Positions 17,157-24,826 of a stretch of 38,046 nt of DNA are shown piece after piece; position 1 is the stretch's first letter, and each line of letters starts with the position of its first letter. The stretch spans positions 1-38,046 of the forward strand of contig JAEXGM010000160.1 in the NCBI GenBank assembly GCA_023450835.1. Reading direction: 5' to 3'. The DNA is from Bacillota bacterium. Lineage in GTDB: Bacteria; Bacillota; Clostridia; Lachnospirales; Lachnospiraceae. The notes below the pieces were generated by a model. It was given only the letters and a program-made list of their open reading frames with translations, did no database searches and had not been told where the DNA came from. The position numbers and the translations under genes were made by a program.

Positions 17157-17642
17157 GTGTCTGATTGTTATTGTAGCGAAGGGGATATAAAACGTAAGAT
17201 ACGAAATCTTAAGAAGATGGAATTAAAGCTAAGATTTCATCAGTATGAAGGAAGTAATTCCTATAAAGGCTGGGAAATTCAAAAGACTGTGCCGAAAGCA
17301 CTGGTCTGGGACGAATTCTTTTGCCTGCAGGATAGCTGCCGCAGAGCCAAGTTTACAATGAAAGACTTAGCCGTGATGGACAGAGACAGCTTAAAGAATG
17401 TGATAAGCCAGTATTATTATGCTGTTTACTATAAGATATTTCAGGAAACCGGCCTCTTTGACAGCAGTCTTTATAATCCTGATGTACTTGAGAAGATGGG
17501 ATTATCTTATGATGCCGATGCCAGAGCAATCAAGAAGCGTTTTCGTGAGCTTGCCAAGGAATATCATCCGGATGCAGGCGGAAGCAGTGAGAAATTTATG
17601 GAATTATTAGAACAAATGGATTCTTTACATCTGAATAGTTAA
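17157..17642 (+). CDS. Orphan J-domain protein
   Basis: A 161-residue protein with a C-terminal J domain (about 111-158) that carries the invariant HPD at 137-139 after helix II (KKRFRELAKEY). This is the motif that stimulates DnaK ATPase. It lacks the Gly/Phe-rich and zinc-finger parts of DnaJ. The first about 100 residues are Lys- and aromatic-rich and match no family I recognise; they probably select the client. The GTG start has AGAAGGAT upstream. The gene is transcribed alone from an extended -10 promoter to a strong terminator, so it is not part of the heat-shock operon. Confidence 0.83.
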   Translation: MSDCYCSEGDIKRKIRNLKKMELKLRFHQYEGSNSYKGWEIQKTVPKALVWDEFFCLQDSCRRAKFTMKDLAVMDRDSLKNVISQYYYAVYYKIFQETGLFDSSLYNPDVLEKMGLSYDADARAIKKRFRELAKEYHPDAGGSSEKFMELLEQMDSLHLNS

Positions 17643-17648
17643 GATATA

Positions 17649-17673
17649 GCGGGCCTTCATCGGCCCGCTTTTT
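17649..17673 (+). terminator. Terminator after the J-domain gene
   Basis: The GC-rich stem GCGGGCC (17649-17655) / GGCCCGC (17662-17668) is followed by TTTTT. Confidence 0.92.
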
Positions 17674-17725
17674 GTTTGCTGTAATGTTTCCTCTGTCTGC
17701 AGAAAGTTTGTTATAAGAAAGTTTC

Positions 17726-18727
17726 TTATTCGGTTACATGGATGGTGCAGCGGATTTTAACGCCATCCTCTGCGGCATAAATATAAGCCTTGCCTTTTTG
17801 GATACCGGTGACATTCCCGGAATTATCAACGGCAGCGATATTTAGGTTGCTGGAAGACCAGACGGGAGTATTTCCGGAAGATACGGCCGCCGTAACCTTT
17901 TTAACTTCACCCTTCTTGAGGGTTACGTCATAGGAGCTCAAAGTGATTTCCGGCTGCTTTACAGTAATGGTACAGGTCTTTGCCACACCGCTTACCGTGG
18001 CGGATATGGTTGCGGTACCGTGTTTTAAGGCTGTGACGTTTCCGTTCTCATCTACGACGGCAACACTTTTCTTATTGGTTTTCCAGATGGGGGGAAGGGC
18101 AGAAGAAACCTTGGTGCTAAGCTGGAAGGTCTGCCCGCGGTAAAGAGAAATACTTGTGCGGTTTAAGGTGATAGAGGGAGATTTTACAGTGATGGTAACC
18201 GTATCGGTACTTTTGTCAGAAGAAGCCGTGATAACAGTCTTTCCGGGTTTAATGCCGGTGACTACCCCCGCTTCATCGATGGTGGCTATACTTTTTAGAC
18301 TGCTTTTCCAGACAACGGTGGAGCCGTTTGATGTTTTAGAAGAAAGCAGCAGAGTTTCACCTGCTTCAATTGATGTTTTTGCGGATTGGATAGTTATAAC
18401 GGTCTTTCGCACCGTTATCTTGCAGGAAGCTTCCGCCTTGTTTATTTTAGCTGTTATGGTGGCTGTTCCTGCGCCTTTTGCAGTTATGTATCCATAGGTA
18501 TTTACGGAAGCAACTTTGGAGTCACTGCTTTTAAAGACAGGGAATTTACCGGTGGAAGCGACGGCATATAATTGGAATTTTTCACCGATATTAAGCGTTT
18601 CACTGTAATTGGACAGTAGGACAAAAGGGATGATATCAAAGGTGTCGGCATGAAGTTTCGTTGCCGGAAGAAATATAAGAATAAGGCATAGCAAGAATGA
18701 TATTGAGACTTTTAAGGTGCGTGGCAT
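17726..18727 (-). CDS. Secreted protein of four Ig-like (BIG2) repeats
   Basis: A 333-residue protein with a signal peptide (hydrophobic core 9-20, likely cleavage after LHA at 27). It then has four tandem bacterial Ig-like repeats of about 75 residues (about 35-108, 109-182, 184-257, 259-332). Repeats 2-4 share the pattern V-W-K/S-S/T ... A-x-V/I-D-x-x-G-x-V-T-x-x-x-x-G-x-A/T-x-I. The first is more divergent. There is no catalytic domain, LPXTG, choline-binding or SLH anchor, so it is either freely secreted or held by an unknown contact. AAGGAGG lies 7 bp ahead of the ATG. BIG2 repeats serve as spacers and adhesins; role here is unknown. Confidence 0.88.
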   Translation of the reverse strand: MPRTLKVSISFLLCLILIFLPATKLHADTFDIIPFVLLSNYSETLNIGEKFQLYAVASTGKFPVFKSSDSKVASVNTYGYITAKGAGTATITAKINKAEASCKITVRKTVITIQSAKTSIEAGETLLLSSKTSNGSTVVWKSSLKSIATIDEAGVVTGIKPGKTVITASSDKSTDTVTITVKSPSITLNRTSISLYRGQTFQLSTKVSSALPPIWKTNKKSVAVVDENGNVTALKHGTATISATVSGVAKTCTITVKQPEITLSSYDVTLKKGEVKKVTAAVSSGNTPVWSSSNLNIAAVDNSGNVTGIQKGKAYIYAAEDGVKIRCTIHVTE

Positions 18728-18889
18728 TCGTAATCCTCCTTATTATAAGAGGAAAAGAATTACAGCAAACAAGGTAATTGTAGCATCCGGAAACATATTT
18801 GTAAAGAAATTATTTTCCAATCTTGCACTTCCTTTTTTATGTAAACTTTGATACAATAACTGCATAATAAAAGTGGGTGAGGTGTTTCT

Positions 18890-20014
18890 ATGAGAGTATT
18901 GATATTAACCTGTAATACAGGCGAAGGGCACAACACAGCAGCTAAGGCAATTGAAGAATATCTGACAGAACAGGGACATTGTGCTGTAGTGCTTGAATTT
19001 ATGAAGTTGGCAGGAGAGAAGCATGACAGAAGAATAAGCAGGTCTTATATCGTTTCTACGAAGTATGTGCCGTATATATTCCATCTTTTTTATAGAGCAG
19101 GAGCGGCTTTATCTTCGCCAAACAGAAAATCTCCCGTTTATTATTCCAATGCAGGTATGGCAAAGTACTTGCATCAATATTTAGAAGACAATGAAGCGTT
19201 TGATATAATTGTGGCTACCCATCTATACGCGGGGGAGACCCTGACTTATATGAAGAGAAAAGGTATGCTAAAGCAAAAGGTGGTATCGATACAGACAGAT
19301 TATACCTGGAGCCCCTTTTGGGAAGAAACCTTATGTGATGCTTTTGTTATACCCCATGAGGAACTTACAGAGAATTTTACATCAAAGGGTATCCCAAAGG
19401 ATAAACTGTACCCTTTTGGAATTCCTGTCAGAACAGAGTTTTTTCATTCTATTGACAAAAAGAAAGCAAAGAAACTCTTAAAACTGCCGGAAGATAAGCA
19501 GATGTATCTGATTATGGGTGGCAGTATGGGCTTTGGTAAGATAAGAAGATTTACCAGACAATTGGCGAAAAGCTGTACGAATGGTGAGCATATTACGGTT
19601 ATCTGCGGTACCAATGAAATATTAAAACGCGCTTTAAAGAAAGATTTTAAAGAAAATAAAAAAGTACATATTATTGGATTTACCAGAAAAGTTTCCTTAT
19701 ATATGGATGCCAGCGATGTGGTATACACCAAACCGGGCGGACTCTCCTCCACAGAAGTCATGATAAAGAACAGACCTATGATTCACACAGCACCTATACC
19801 GGGCTGTGAGATCGATAATCTGAAGTTCTTTCTGCCAAGGAGGATATCCCTGGCGCCAAAGAAGATTTCGGAACAGATAGAGTTCGGGAAAAAACTTGTT
19901 AATGATAAAGAGCTGCAAAAAGAAATGCTTGCTGCCCAGAGGCAGTATGCCAAACCGGAAGCGGCGGCGGATATCAGTCAATTATTGGAGCAGATGACAG
20001 AGTTGGAGGGCTAG
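18890..20014 (+). CDS. MGDG-synthase-like glycosyltransferase (GT28)
   Basis: A 374-residue GT-B glycosyltransferase related to plant monogalactosyldiacylglycerol synthase and Bacillus UgtP. The N-terminal acceptor domain opens with ILTCNTGEGHNTAAKAIEEY (4-23), the hallmark of the MGDG_synth domain. The C-terminal nucleotide-sugar domain has IMGGSMGFGK and TKPGGLSSTEVMIKNRPMI. It should transfer glucose or galactose from a UDP-sugar to diacylglycerol at the inner membrane face, making glycolipid or a lipoteichoic-acid anchor. A PlsY-like acyltransferase follows 147 bp later, suggesting a lipid-synthesis pair. The hairpin cluster begins at its stop codon. UDP-sugar and acceptor are not certain. 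Confidence 0.88.
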   Translation: MRVLILTCNTGEGHNTAAKAIEEYLTEQGHCAVVLEFMKLAGEKHDRRISRSYIVSTKYVPYIFHLFYRAGAALSSPNRKSPVYYSNAGMAKYLHQYLEDNEAFDIIVATHLYAGETLTYMKRKGMLKQKVVSIQTDYTWSPFWEETLCDAFVIPHEELTENFTSKGIPKDKLYPFGIPVRTEFFHSIDKKKAKKLLKLPEDKQMYLIMGGSMGFGKIRRFTRQLAKSCTNGEHITVICGTNEILKRALKKDFKENKKVHIIGFTRKVSLYMDASDVVYTKPGGLSSTEVMIKNRPMIHTAPIPGCEIDNLKFFLPRRISLAPKKISEQIEFGKKLVNDKELQKEMLAAQRQYAKPEAAADISQLLEQMTELEG

Positions 20015-20138
20015 TGTGAAATAAAAGACATTTCACATCCGGCACCCCGTGGCCTCACGGCCAAATGTCCGTTAGTGTGAAAATCAAAGAGCAATTTTCA
20101 CACATGTTTGTGCCTGCGAAATCCTCGGCGCAAACATG
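20014..20138. repeat. Cluster of four hairpins between the GT28 and plsY-like genes
   Basis: Hairpin 1 is TGTGAAAT (20015-20022) / ATTTCACA (20030-20037). Hairpin 2 is CCGTG (20047-20051) / CACGG (20056-20060). Hairpin 3 is GTGTGAAAAT (20075-20084) / ATTTTCACAC (20094-20103). Hairpin 4 is CATGTTTGTGCC (20103-20114) / GGCGCAAACATG (20127-20138) with one wobble. Hairpins 1 and 3 are variants of one sequence (TAGTGTGAAA...TTTCACA). No T run follows, so this is not a simple terminator. Confidence 0.7.
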
Positions 20139-20161
20139 AGGCGCGCTGGAAAGGGGATAAT

Positions 20162-20776
20162 ATGAGATATCTAATTTTCATTGCCGCAGGTTATTGCTGC
20201 GGAAGCATCCTGTTTGCTTATATTTTACCTAAAATGTTTTATCATGTGGATATTACTCAGATGAGTGAGGATAAGAACCCGGGGACCCATAATGTCTTTA
20301 AGTACGGAAATAAGATGGTTGGTACCGAAGTTCTTATCCTGGAGCTGTTAAAAGGCTTTCTGCCAATATACATAGGGACTCAGTTTTTAGATACCAACAA
20401 CAATATTTTTGCTATTGTAATGGCAGCTCCGGTGTTGGGTCATGCATACCCTCTTTTTCGGCATGGCAGAGGAGGTAAGGCGATAGCCGTATCCTTCGGA
20501 GTGTTGATGGGCCTGTATCCTATTATCACACCATTGTCTCTCCTGATACTTTTCTACATAGTATTTTCCTGTGTTATCAGGATAAGTCCGGATGCCTGCA
20601 AAAGTATGATAACATTTATATGTTTTGGCATTTCGTCCGTACTGCTAAATGACAGCAGAGCAGTGACAGCAGGCTGCATCATAATCGCAGTCATTGTTTT
20701 ATACCGGCATTACCAAAGACATGTGACGGAGAATCTTGAAGTTTCGTTTTTTCAAAAAGAGCTGTTCAGCAGGTAG
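20162..20776 (+). CDS. Divergent PlsY-type glycerol-3-phosphate acyltransferase
   Basis: A 204-residue integral membrane protein with about five to seven spans, matching the PlsY family that acylates glycerol 3-phosphate from acyl-phosphate. Motif 1 reads KNPGTHNVFKYG instead of the usual GSGNxGATNxxR, and motif 2 reads GHAYPLFRHGRGGKAIA instead of GHxxPxFxxFxGGKGVA. It is therefore a divergent paralogue that probably coexists with a canonical PlsY elsewhere. ATG 20162 with AAAGGGG is the real start; the in-frame ATG at 20108 lies in the hairpin cluster and adds only 18 hydrophilic residues. It pairs with the glycosyltransferase upstream. Altered acyl donor or acceptor use is possible but unproven. 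Confidence 0.85.
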   Translation: MRYLIFIAAGYCCGSILFAYILPKMFYHVDITQMSEDKNPGTHNVFKYGNKMVGTEVLILELLKGFLPIYIGTQFLDTNNNIFAIVMAAPVLGHAYPLFRHGRGGKAIAVSFGVLMGLYPIITPLSLLILFYIVFSCVIRISPDACKSMITFICFGISSVLLNDSRAVTAGCIIIAVIVLYRHYQRHVTENLEVSFFQKELFSR

Positions 20777-20835
20777 AAAAGCAGACGAGATGTAAAATTT
20801 CAGAGGGAAAGTAAATTCTTTTCAGAGGAGAAGAC

Positions 20836-21444
20836 GTGTATAAACCAGCGAATGAGAGATTGTTACCGGAGCAGGCAGAATTACTCCATACAATATTAAA
20901 GTCGAACCAAACAATTTATTCCGTGATACAAAAGGCAGAAGATATCTGTAAAGAGCCTTACTATATTGGTGCAGGCTGCATTGCTCAGACCGTATGGAAT
21001 TATCAGAACGGTTATGAGCCGATGTATGGTATTTCTGATATTGATTTCGTTTATTTTGATGATAAGGATTTGTCCTATGAGACAGAGAATCAGAAAATAC
21101 AGTTAATCAGAAAGGAACTGGGAGCACCCGTTGAGGTGGATATCAAGAATCAGGCAAGAGTACATCTGTGGTATGAACAGCACTTTGGTTACCCGGTCGA
21201 CCCTTATCGTTCGCTGGAAGATGCCATAAATACCTGGCCCACTACTGCGTCGGCAGCAGGAGTAAGGCTGGAGAGCGGAAAGCTTGCCGTTTATGCACCA
21301 TTTGGCCTGGATGATTTATTCGCTCAGATTATAAGAGCTAACAAAGTCAGGATAACCAGGGAAATCTATGAGGCAAAGGTGACTAAATGGACAGCAAAAT
21401 GGAATACCCTTAACGTGGTCCCTTGGGAGACGAAGGCAGTATAG
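20836..21444 (+). CDS. Nucleotidyltransferase-fold protein (NTP_transf_6/DUF925)
   Basis: A 202-residue protein of the minimal nucleotidyltransferase family PF06042. The fold is suggested by YYIGAGCIAQTVWN (about 42-55), then GISDIDFVYFDD (about 65-76) with the metal-binding Asp pair, and VEVDIKNQARVHLWY (about 95-109) with a third acidic residue. The family is present in many bacteria, with no established substrate. The GTG start has AGAGGAG 5 bp ahead. It is 59 bp after the plsY-like gene and may share its transcript. A strong hairpin after it belongs mainly to the convergent sodA. Confidence 0.85.
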   Translation: MYKPANERLLPEQAELLHTILKSNQTIYSVIQKAEDICKEPYYIGAGCIAQTVWNYQNGYEPMYGISDIDFVYFDDKDLSYETENQKIQLIRKELGAPVEVDIKNQARVHLWYEQHFGYPVDPYRSLEDAINTWPTTASAAGVRLESGKLAVYAPFGLDDLFAQIIRANKVRITREIYEAKVTKWTAKWNTLNVVPWETKAV

Positions 21445-21481
21445 AAACAGGATGAAGGAAAATAAAACAGAATTAGAAAAT

Positions 21482-21540
21482 AAAAAGGGGGAAAGCACCT
21501 TAAAAGCCATGTATTTAACAGACTTTTAAGATGCTTTCCC
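21482..21540 (-). terminator. Terminator of sodA (- strand)
   Basis: An 18-bp stem with one mismatch pairs 21488-21505 with 21523-21540 (GGGAAAGCA...TGCTTTCCC). On the - strand it is followed by CCTTTTTA, a proper T tract. On the + strand the following bases are not T-rich, so it mainly serves sodA. Confidence 0.85.
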
Positions 21541-21579
21541 TGTAATTATTATTCTTTAAAAGCTAAGAGGAGTTTTGGG

Positions 21580-22197
21580 TTAACGATTCTTATAATTAGA
21601 GGCAACTTCCTTCCAATCAACTACATCGAAAAATGCTTTTACATAATCTACTCTTAAATTCTTATATTTCAGGTAATATGCATGTTCCCATACATCAATA
21701 CCAAGGATAGGAACCCATTCGCCCTTAGATTCCATAATCGGGTTGTCCTGATTGGGGCTTGAACTTACCTGCAAGGTTCCGTCTTTCTTAGCAGAGAGCC
21801 ACGCCCAGCCGGAACCAAATCTTGCAGCAGCAGCCTGAGACAGCTTCTCCTTTAATGCATCAAAACTTCCGAAATCCTTCCTGATCTGTTCTGCCAGATC
21901 ACCTTCCGGCTCGCCTCCTCCGTTGGGAGAGAGTGTTGAGAAATAAAGATTATGATTATAGAAGCCGCCACCGTTATTTTTGATGGCATTTCTTTGAGCT
22001 TCGTCTGCAATGTCACCAAGAGAAGTAAAGATTTCTTCAATAGACTTTGCTGAAAGCTCCGGTAATTTTTCCAAGGCAGCATTTAGATTATTGGTATAGG
22101 TGGCATGGTGCTTGGTGTAATGGGTCACCATAGTAAGCTCGTCGATGTGGGGTTCCAGTGCATTAAAATCATATTTAAGTTCTACTTGTTTAAACAT
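21580..22197 (-). CDS. sodA: Superoxide dismutase, Mn-type or cambialistic
   Basis: A 205-residue Fe/Mn-family superoxide dismutase that turns superoxide into oxygen and hydrogen peroxide in the cytoplasm. Metal ligands are visible: His26, His82 (in GGGFYNHNLYF), Asp168 and His172 (in DVWEHAYY). The GGG before FYNH and the Gln150 of PNQDNP are features of Mn-dependent rather than strict Fe enzymes; metal use still has to be measured. AAAGGAGTGA precedes the ATG. A Fur-like box lies 40-58 bp upstream. Superoxide dismutase is not universal in strict anaerobes; the peroxiredoxin at 15228-15872 could deal with the peroxide produced. Confidence 0.95.
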   Translation of the reverse strand: MFKQVELKYDFNALEPHIDELTMVTHYTKHHATYTNNLNAALEKLPELSAKSIEEIFTSLGDIADEAQRNAIKNNGGGFYNHNLYFSTLSPNGGGEPEGDLAEQIRKDFGSFDALKEKLSQAAAARFGSGWAWLSAKKDGTLQVSSSPNQDNPIMESKGEWVPILGIDVWEHAYYLKYKNLRVDYVKAFFDVVDWKEVASNYKNR

Positions 22198-22561
22198 ATT
22201 AGGTCACTCCTTTTATTTGATTTATTATTTATAATTGATAATGAGAATTGATATTATTTATTATGGTTATATTATGCCACAAGAATTAATTTAATGCAAT
22301 ACAATTTATCAAAATTTAATAATTTTTTCCTTTGCTTTCTATTGCCTTAAAAAAGGAAGGCAATTACTTCGATTACGATATTATTTTAAGTTTTAATGAG
22401 ACAAATAATACGAAATAAAATAAGGCATATTCTGTATTGACAGATAAATACATATTATTTAAACTTGATATTATATGTCGAATGAAGTAAAGTAATATTG
22501 ACAGAAGATATAAAACTAACGCAGGAGGAAAATATATAGTAAGGGTTTCTATATATGAAAT
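22198..22561. other. Gene-free interval between sodA and the chemoreceptor gene
   Basis: This very AT-rich 364-bp interval contains the sodA control region with a Fur-like box (22237-22255) and a small inverted repeat ATTGCCTT (22341-22348) / AAGGCAAT (22357-22364). The leader of the chemoreceptor gene carries AGGAGG at 22523-22528. No small gene is convincing. Confidence 0.5.
22237..22255 (-). promoter_or_regulatory. Fur-like operator upstream of sodA
   Basis: GATAAT GAGAAT T GATATT matches the classical Fur consensus (GATAAT GATAAT C ATTATC) well in the first two hexamers and only partly in the third. It sits 40-58 bp before the sodA start codon, over the expected promoter. AT-rich DNA produces such matches by chance, so confidence is moderate. 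Confidence 0.4.
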
Positions 22562-24286
22562 ATGTCTATGAAGCAATTAAAGGGTGTTTCTATTCGGGTA
22601 AAGCTGATTGCAAGCTTTCTGATTATTCTGGTATTTGTTATTTCCACAGGAATTATTGCATCCAGCAGTGTATATAGTGTGTCAAAAAACGGCGAAGATA
22701 TGTATAGTTATAATCTGAAAAGCATCGATATATTGCATCAGATTAAAGAAAATAATGTACAGGTGAAGGCATATCTGTTAGAAGCGGTATATGCTCAGAG
22801 CTTTCAGACAACAAATAAAGTTGTTCCTTTAATTAATAATCTAAATACAAAGAATAAACTTTTAATGGCGGGCTATGAGCAGAATCTGTTAAAAGCTGAT
22901 AACAAGAAAGCGTGGGAGGCTTATAAAGATGAGCTTACCAAATATTCCACATCCAGAGATGAAATCATAAAGTTCGTATCTCAGGGAAACAATGCCATGG
23001 CAAAGGGATTGCTGGAAGACTTTGAAACGAGCCGGGTCGCTATGCAGGATCAGTTGGACAAATTAGTCGGAAGCAACCAAAAGATAGCTGAAAGCAAGAA
23101 CAAAGAGAATCAATCCAGCGTTGCAAAAGTTACGTTTAGTACCATGCTGATTACAGTAATAGGCGGTATTGTTGCTATAAGTCTCGGACTTATCATATCC
23201 TTTTACATAACCGGGAACTTAAAGAAGGGACTGCAGTTTGCAAAAGCCCTGGAAAACGGGGATTTGACCTACAAAGTACATTTTAGAGGTAATGATGAGT
23301 TTGGTAAACTGCTTCAGTCCATGGGAATAGCGCAGGAAAGAATGAGAGATACCGTATCTAATATTATGGAGAGAACCATGGAAGTGGCCGCCTCCAGTCA
23401 GGAGCTTTCCGCTGCAATTGAAGAAGTATCTACTACCTTCACTTCTATTAATGAAAATACAGAAAATATTGTAAATGGAATTTTGGATGTGAATTCGGCA
23501 ACAGAAGAGCTCACAGCTACCATAGATCAGGTCAATTCCGGTGTAACCCAGCTGGCATCCAGTTCTTCCGACGGCAATATGCACTCTATTGAGATTAAGA
23601 ACCGTGCGGTAAGCATCAAAGAAAACGGATTAAAATCCAAGGAATTGGCAGATTCACTCTACGATGAAAAAGAAGAGAAGATACAGCAGTCAATTGAAAA
23701 ATCAAAAGTGGTGGAGGAGATATCCATTATTGCCAGTTCAATCGCTTCCATTGCGGAACAGACCAATCTTTTGTCACTCAATGCAGCTATTGAAGCAGCA
23801 AGAGCGGGGGAGCATGGCAGAGGGTTTGCGGTAGTTGCCGATGAGATCAGAAGTCTGGCAGAACAGTCTTCTAATTATGTAAAGGATATTGCAGAACTTG
23901 TCGGCAAGGTAATAAGCTCTGTAAATGATTTAGCGGAAAATTCAAGGGAAGTACTGCATTTTGTAGACAATAGAGTACGTGAGGATTACGATTTACTGAT
24001 ACAGACCGGAGAAAGTTACGAAAACGATGCTATTTATGTAAATGGGCTTTCACAGGACACAGCTTCCATGTCCGAAGAATTGAATGCTTCTACGGAAGAA
24101 ATCAGCAGTGTGGTACAGAGTATTGCCAGTAATATGGAAGGAACAGCGCAAAGCTCTGAGGAAATCCTAAAACGAATGGAAACAACTTCAAGGTCAATTG
24201 ATGAAATGTCCAGAATGGCACAGAATCAGGCAATGATCGCGGAAAGTCTCAATAAAGCAGTTTCTGTTTTCAAAGTAAACGCATAA
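22562..24286 (+). CDS. Methyl-accepting chemotaxis protein
   Basis: A 574-residue chemoreceptor. Membrane span 1 is at about 13-35, a small extracellular four-helix-bundle sensor at about 40-190, span 2 at about 191-217 and HAMP at about 215-268. A long coiled-coil signalling domain has the CheA/CheW-binding hairpin (IAEQTNLLSLNAAIEAARAG, then RGFAVVADEIRSLAEQS). It links an external signal to flagellar motor bias. The start is awkward: AGGAGG (22523-22528) lies 33 bp before ATG 22562 and only AAGGG is nearer. ATG 22568 (MKQLKGVSIR) is equally possible. The ligand is unknown. It is transcribed alone. Confidence 0.93.
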   Translation: MSMKQLKGVSIRVKLIASFLIILVFVISTGIIASSSVYSVSKNGEDMYSYNLKSIDILHQIKENNVQVKAYLLEAVYAQSFQTTNKVVPLINNLNTKNKLLMAGYEQNLLKADNKKAWEAYKDELTKYSTSRDEIIKFVSQGNNAMAKGLLEDFETSRVAMQDQLDKLVGSNQKIAESKNKENQSSVAKVTFSTMLITVIGGIVAISLGLIISFYITGNLKKGLQFAKALENGDLTYKVHFRGNDEFGKLLQSMGIAQERMRDTVSNIMERTMEVAASSQELSAAIEEVSTTFTSINENTENIVNGILDVNSATEELTATIDQVNSGVTQLASSSSDGNMHSIEIKNRAVSIKENGLKSKELADSLYDEKEEKIQQSIEKSKVVEEISIIASSIASIAEQTNLLSLNAAIEAARAGEHGRGFAVVADEIRSLAEQSSNYVKDIAELVGKVISSVNDLAENSREVLHFVDNRVREDYDLLIQTGESYENDAIYVNGLSQDTASMSEELNASTEEISSVVQSIASNMEGTAQSSEEILKRMETTSRSIDEMSRMAQNQAMIAESLNKAVSVFKVNA

Positions 24287-24293
24287 AAACAGC

Positions 24294-24336
24294 AAAAGAA
24301 AAGGAGCTTATCAGTAAGCTCCTTTTCTTTTTTTCT
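24294..24336. terminator. Bidirectional terminator between chemoreceptor gene and rpsT
   Basis: Stem AAGGAGCTTA / TAAGCTCCTT (24301-24310 and 24315-24324) with loop TCAG is flanked by A-rich and T-rich runs. It can stop transcription in both directions, serving the chemoreceptor gene and the convergent rpsT. Confidence 0.9.
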
Positions 24337-24376
24337 ATTATAAATCTGAATGGGTTAGGTTCAGATCCGTTCGTTC

Positions 24377-24640
24377 TTAAGCAAGAGTATTAACAGCTTT
24401 ACTTAAACGGGAAACTTTTCTTGAAGCAGTATTCTTGTGATAAACACCTTTGGATGTTGCTTTATCAATCTCAGAAATAGCAGCAAGTAAGCTTGTCTTA
24501 GCAAGGTCTTTGTCACCGGCAGCCACGGCAGCATCTACTTTCTTTATAGTAGTCTTAACTTTAGACTTAATAGCTTTATTTCTTAATGCCTTTGTTTCGT
24601 TAACTAAAATACGTTTTTTAGCAGATTTAATGTTAGCCAA
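24377..24640 (-). CDS. rpsT: 30S ribosomal protein S20
   Basis: An 87-residue, lysine-rich helical protein that binds 16S rRNA early in 30S assembly. The N-terminus (M)ANIKSAKKRI is typical. The start is TTG at 24640-24638, with GGAGG ending 7 bp before it; the ATG 15 bp further upstream falls before that site and would add an unlikely MEVYD. UUG starts in rpsT are known from Escherichia coli, where they contribute to autoregulation. It is divergent from gpr, as in many clostridia. It shares a bidirectional terminator with the chemoreceptor gene. Confidence 0.95.
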   Translation of the reverse strand: MANIKSAKKRILVNETKALRNKAIKSKVKTTIKKVDAAVAAGDKDLAKTSLLAAISEIDKATSKGVYHKNTASRKVSRLSKAVNTLA

Positions 24641-24733
24641 ATCGTACACCTCCACAACTTATATTAATAATATTTTGATTCTTTGTTTTCATTAAATCCG
24701 GACACGGACGTTCTAATGTAAACATACTATTAT

Positions 24734-24762
24734 ATAGTAGTATAAAGACTATTCTATGTCAA
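24734..24762 (-). promoter_or_regulatory. Candidate rpsT promoter
   Basis: On the - strand TTGACA (24762-24757) is separated by 17 bp from TACTAT (24739-24734), about 95 bp before the UUG start. The same stretch read on the + strand contains CATACTA (24723-24729), resembling a forespore sigma-G -10 for gpr, but without a good -35. Confidence 0.5.
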
Positions 24763-24826
24763 TACATAAATTCAAAAAAAAAGTTAAAAATAAATAGAAA
24801 GAACATAAAAGGAGAAAACGAATCCT

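Noticed and set aside
18156..18497. 113-codon + strand frame opposite the BIG2 protein
   Set aside because: It mirrors the repeated BIG2 domains; the - strand gene has a signal peptide and a good ribosome site.
24723..24729. Sigma-G -10 (CATACTA) for gpr
   Set aside because: The -10 matches but the expected -35 about 18 bp upstream does not, and the sequence overlaps the palindromic rpsT -10 region, so it is mentioned only as a possibility.
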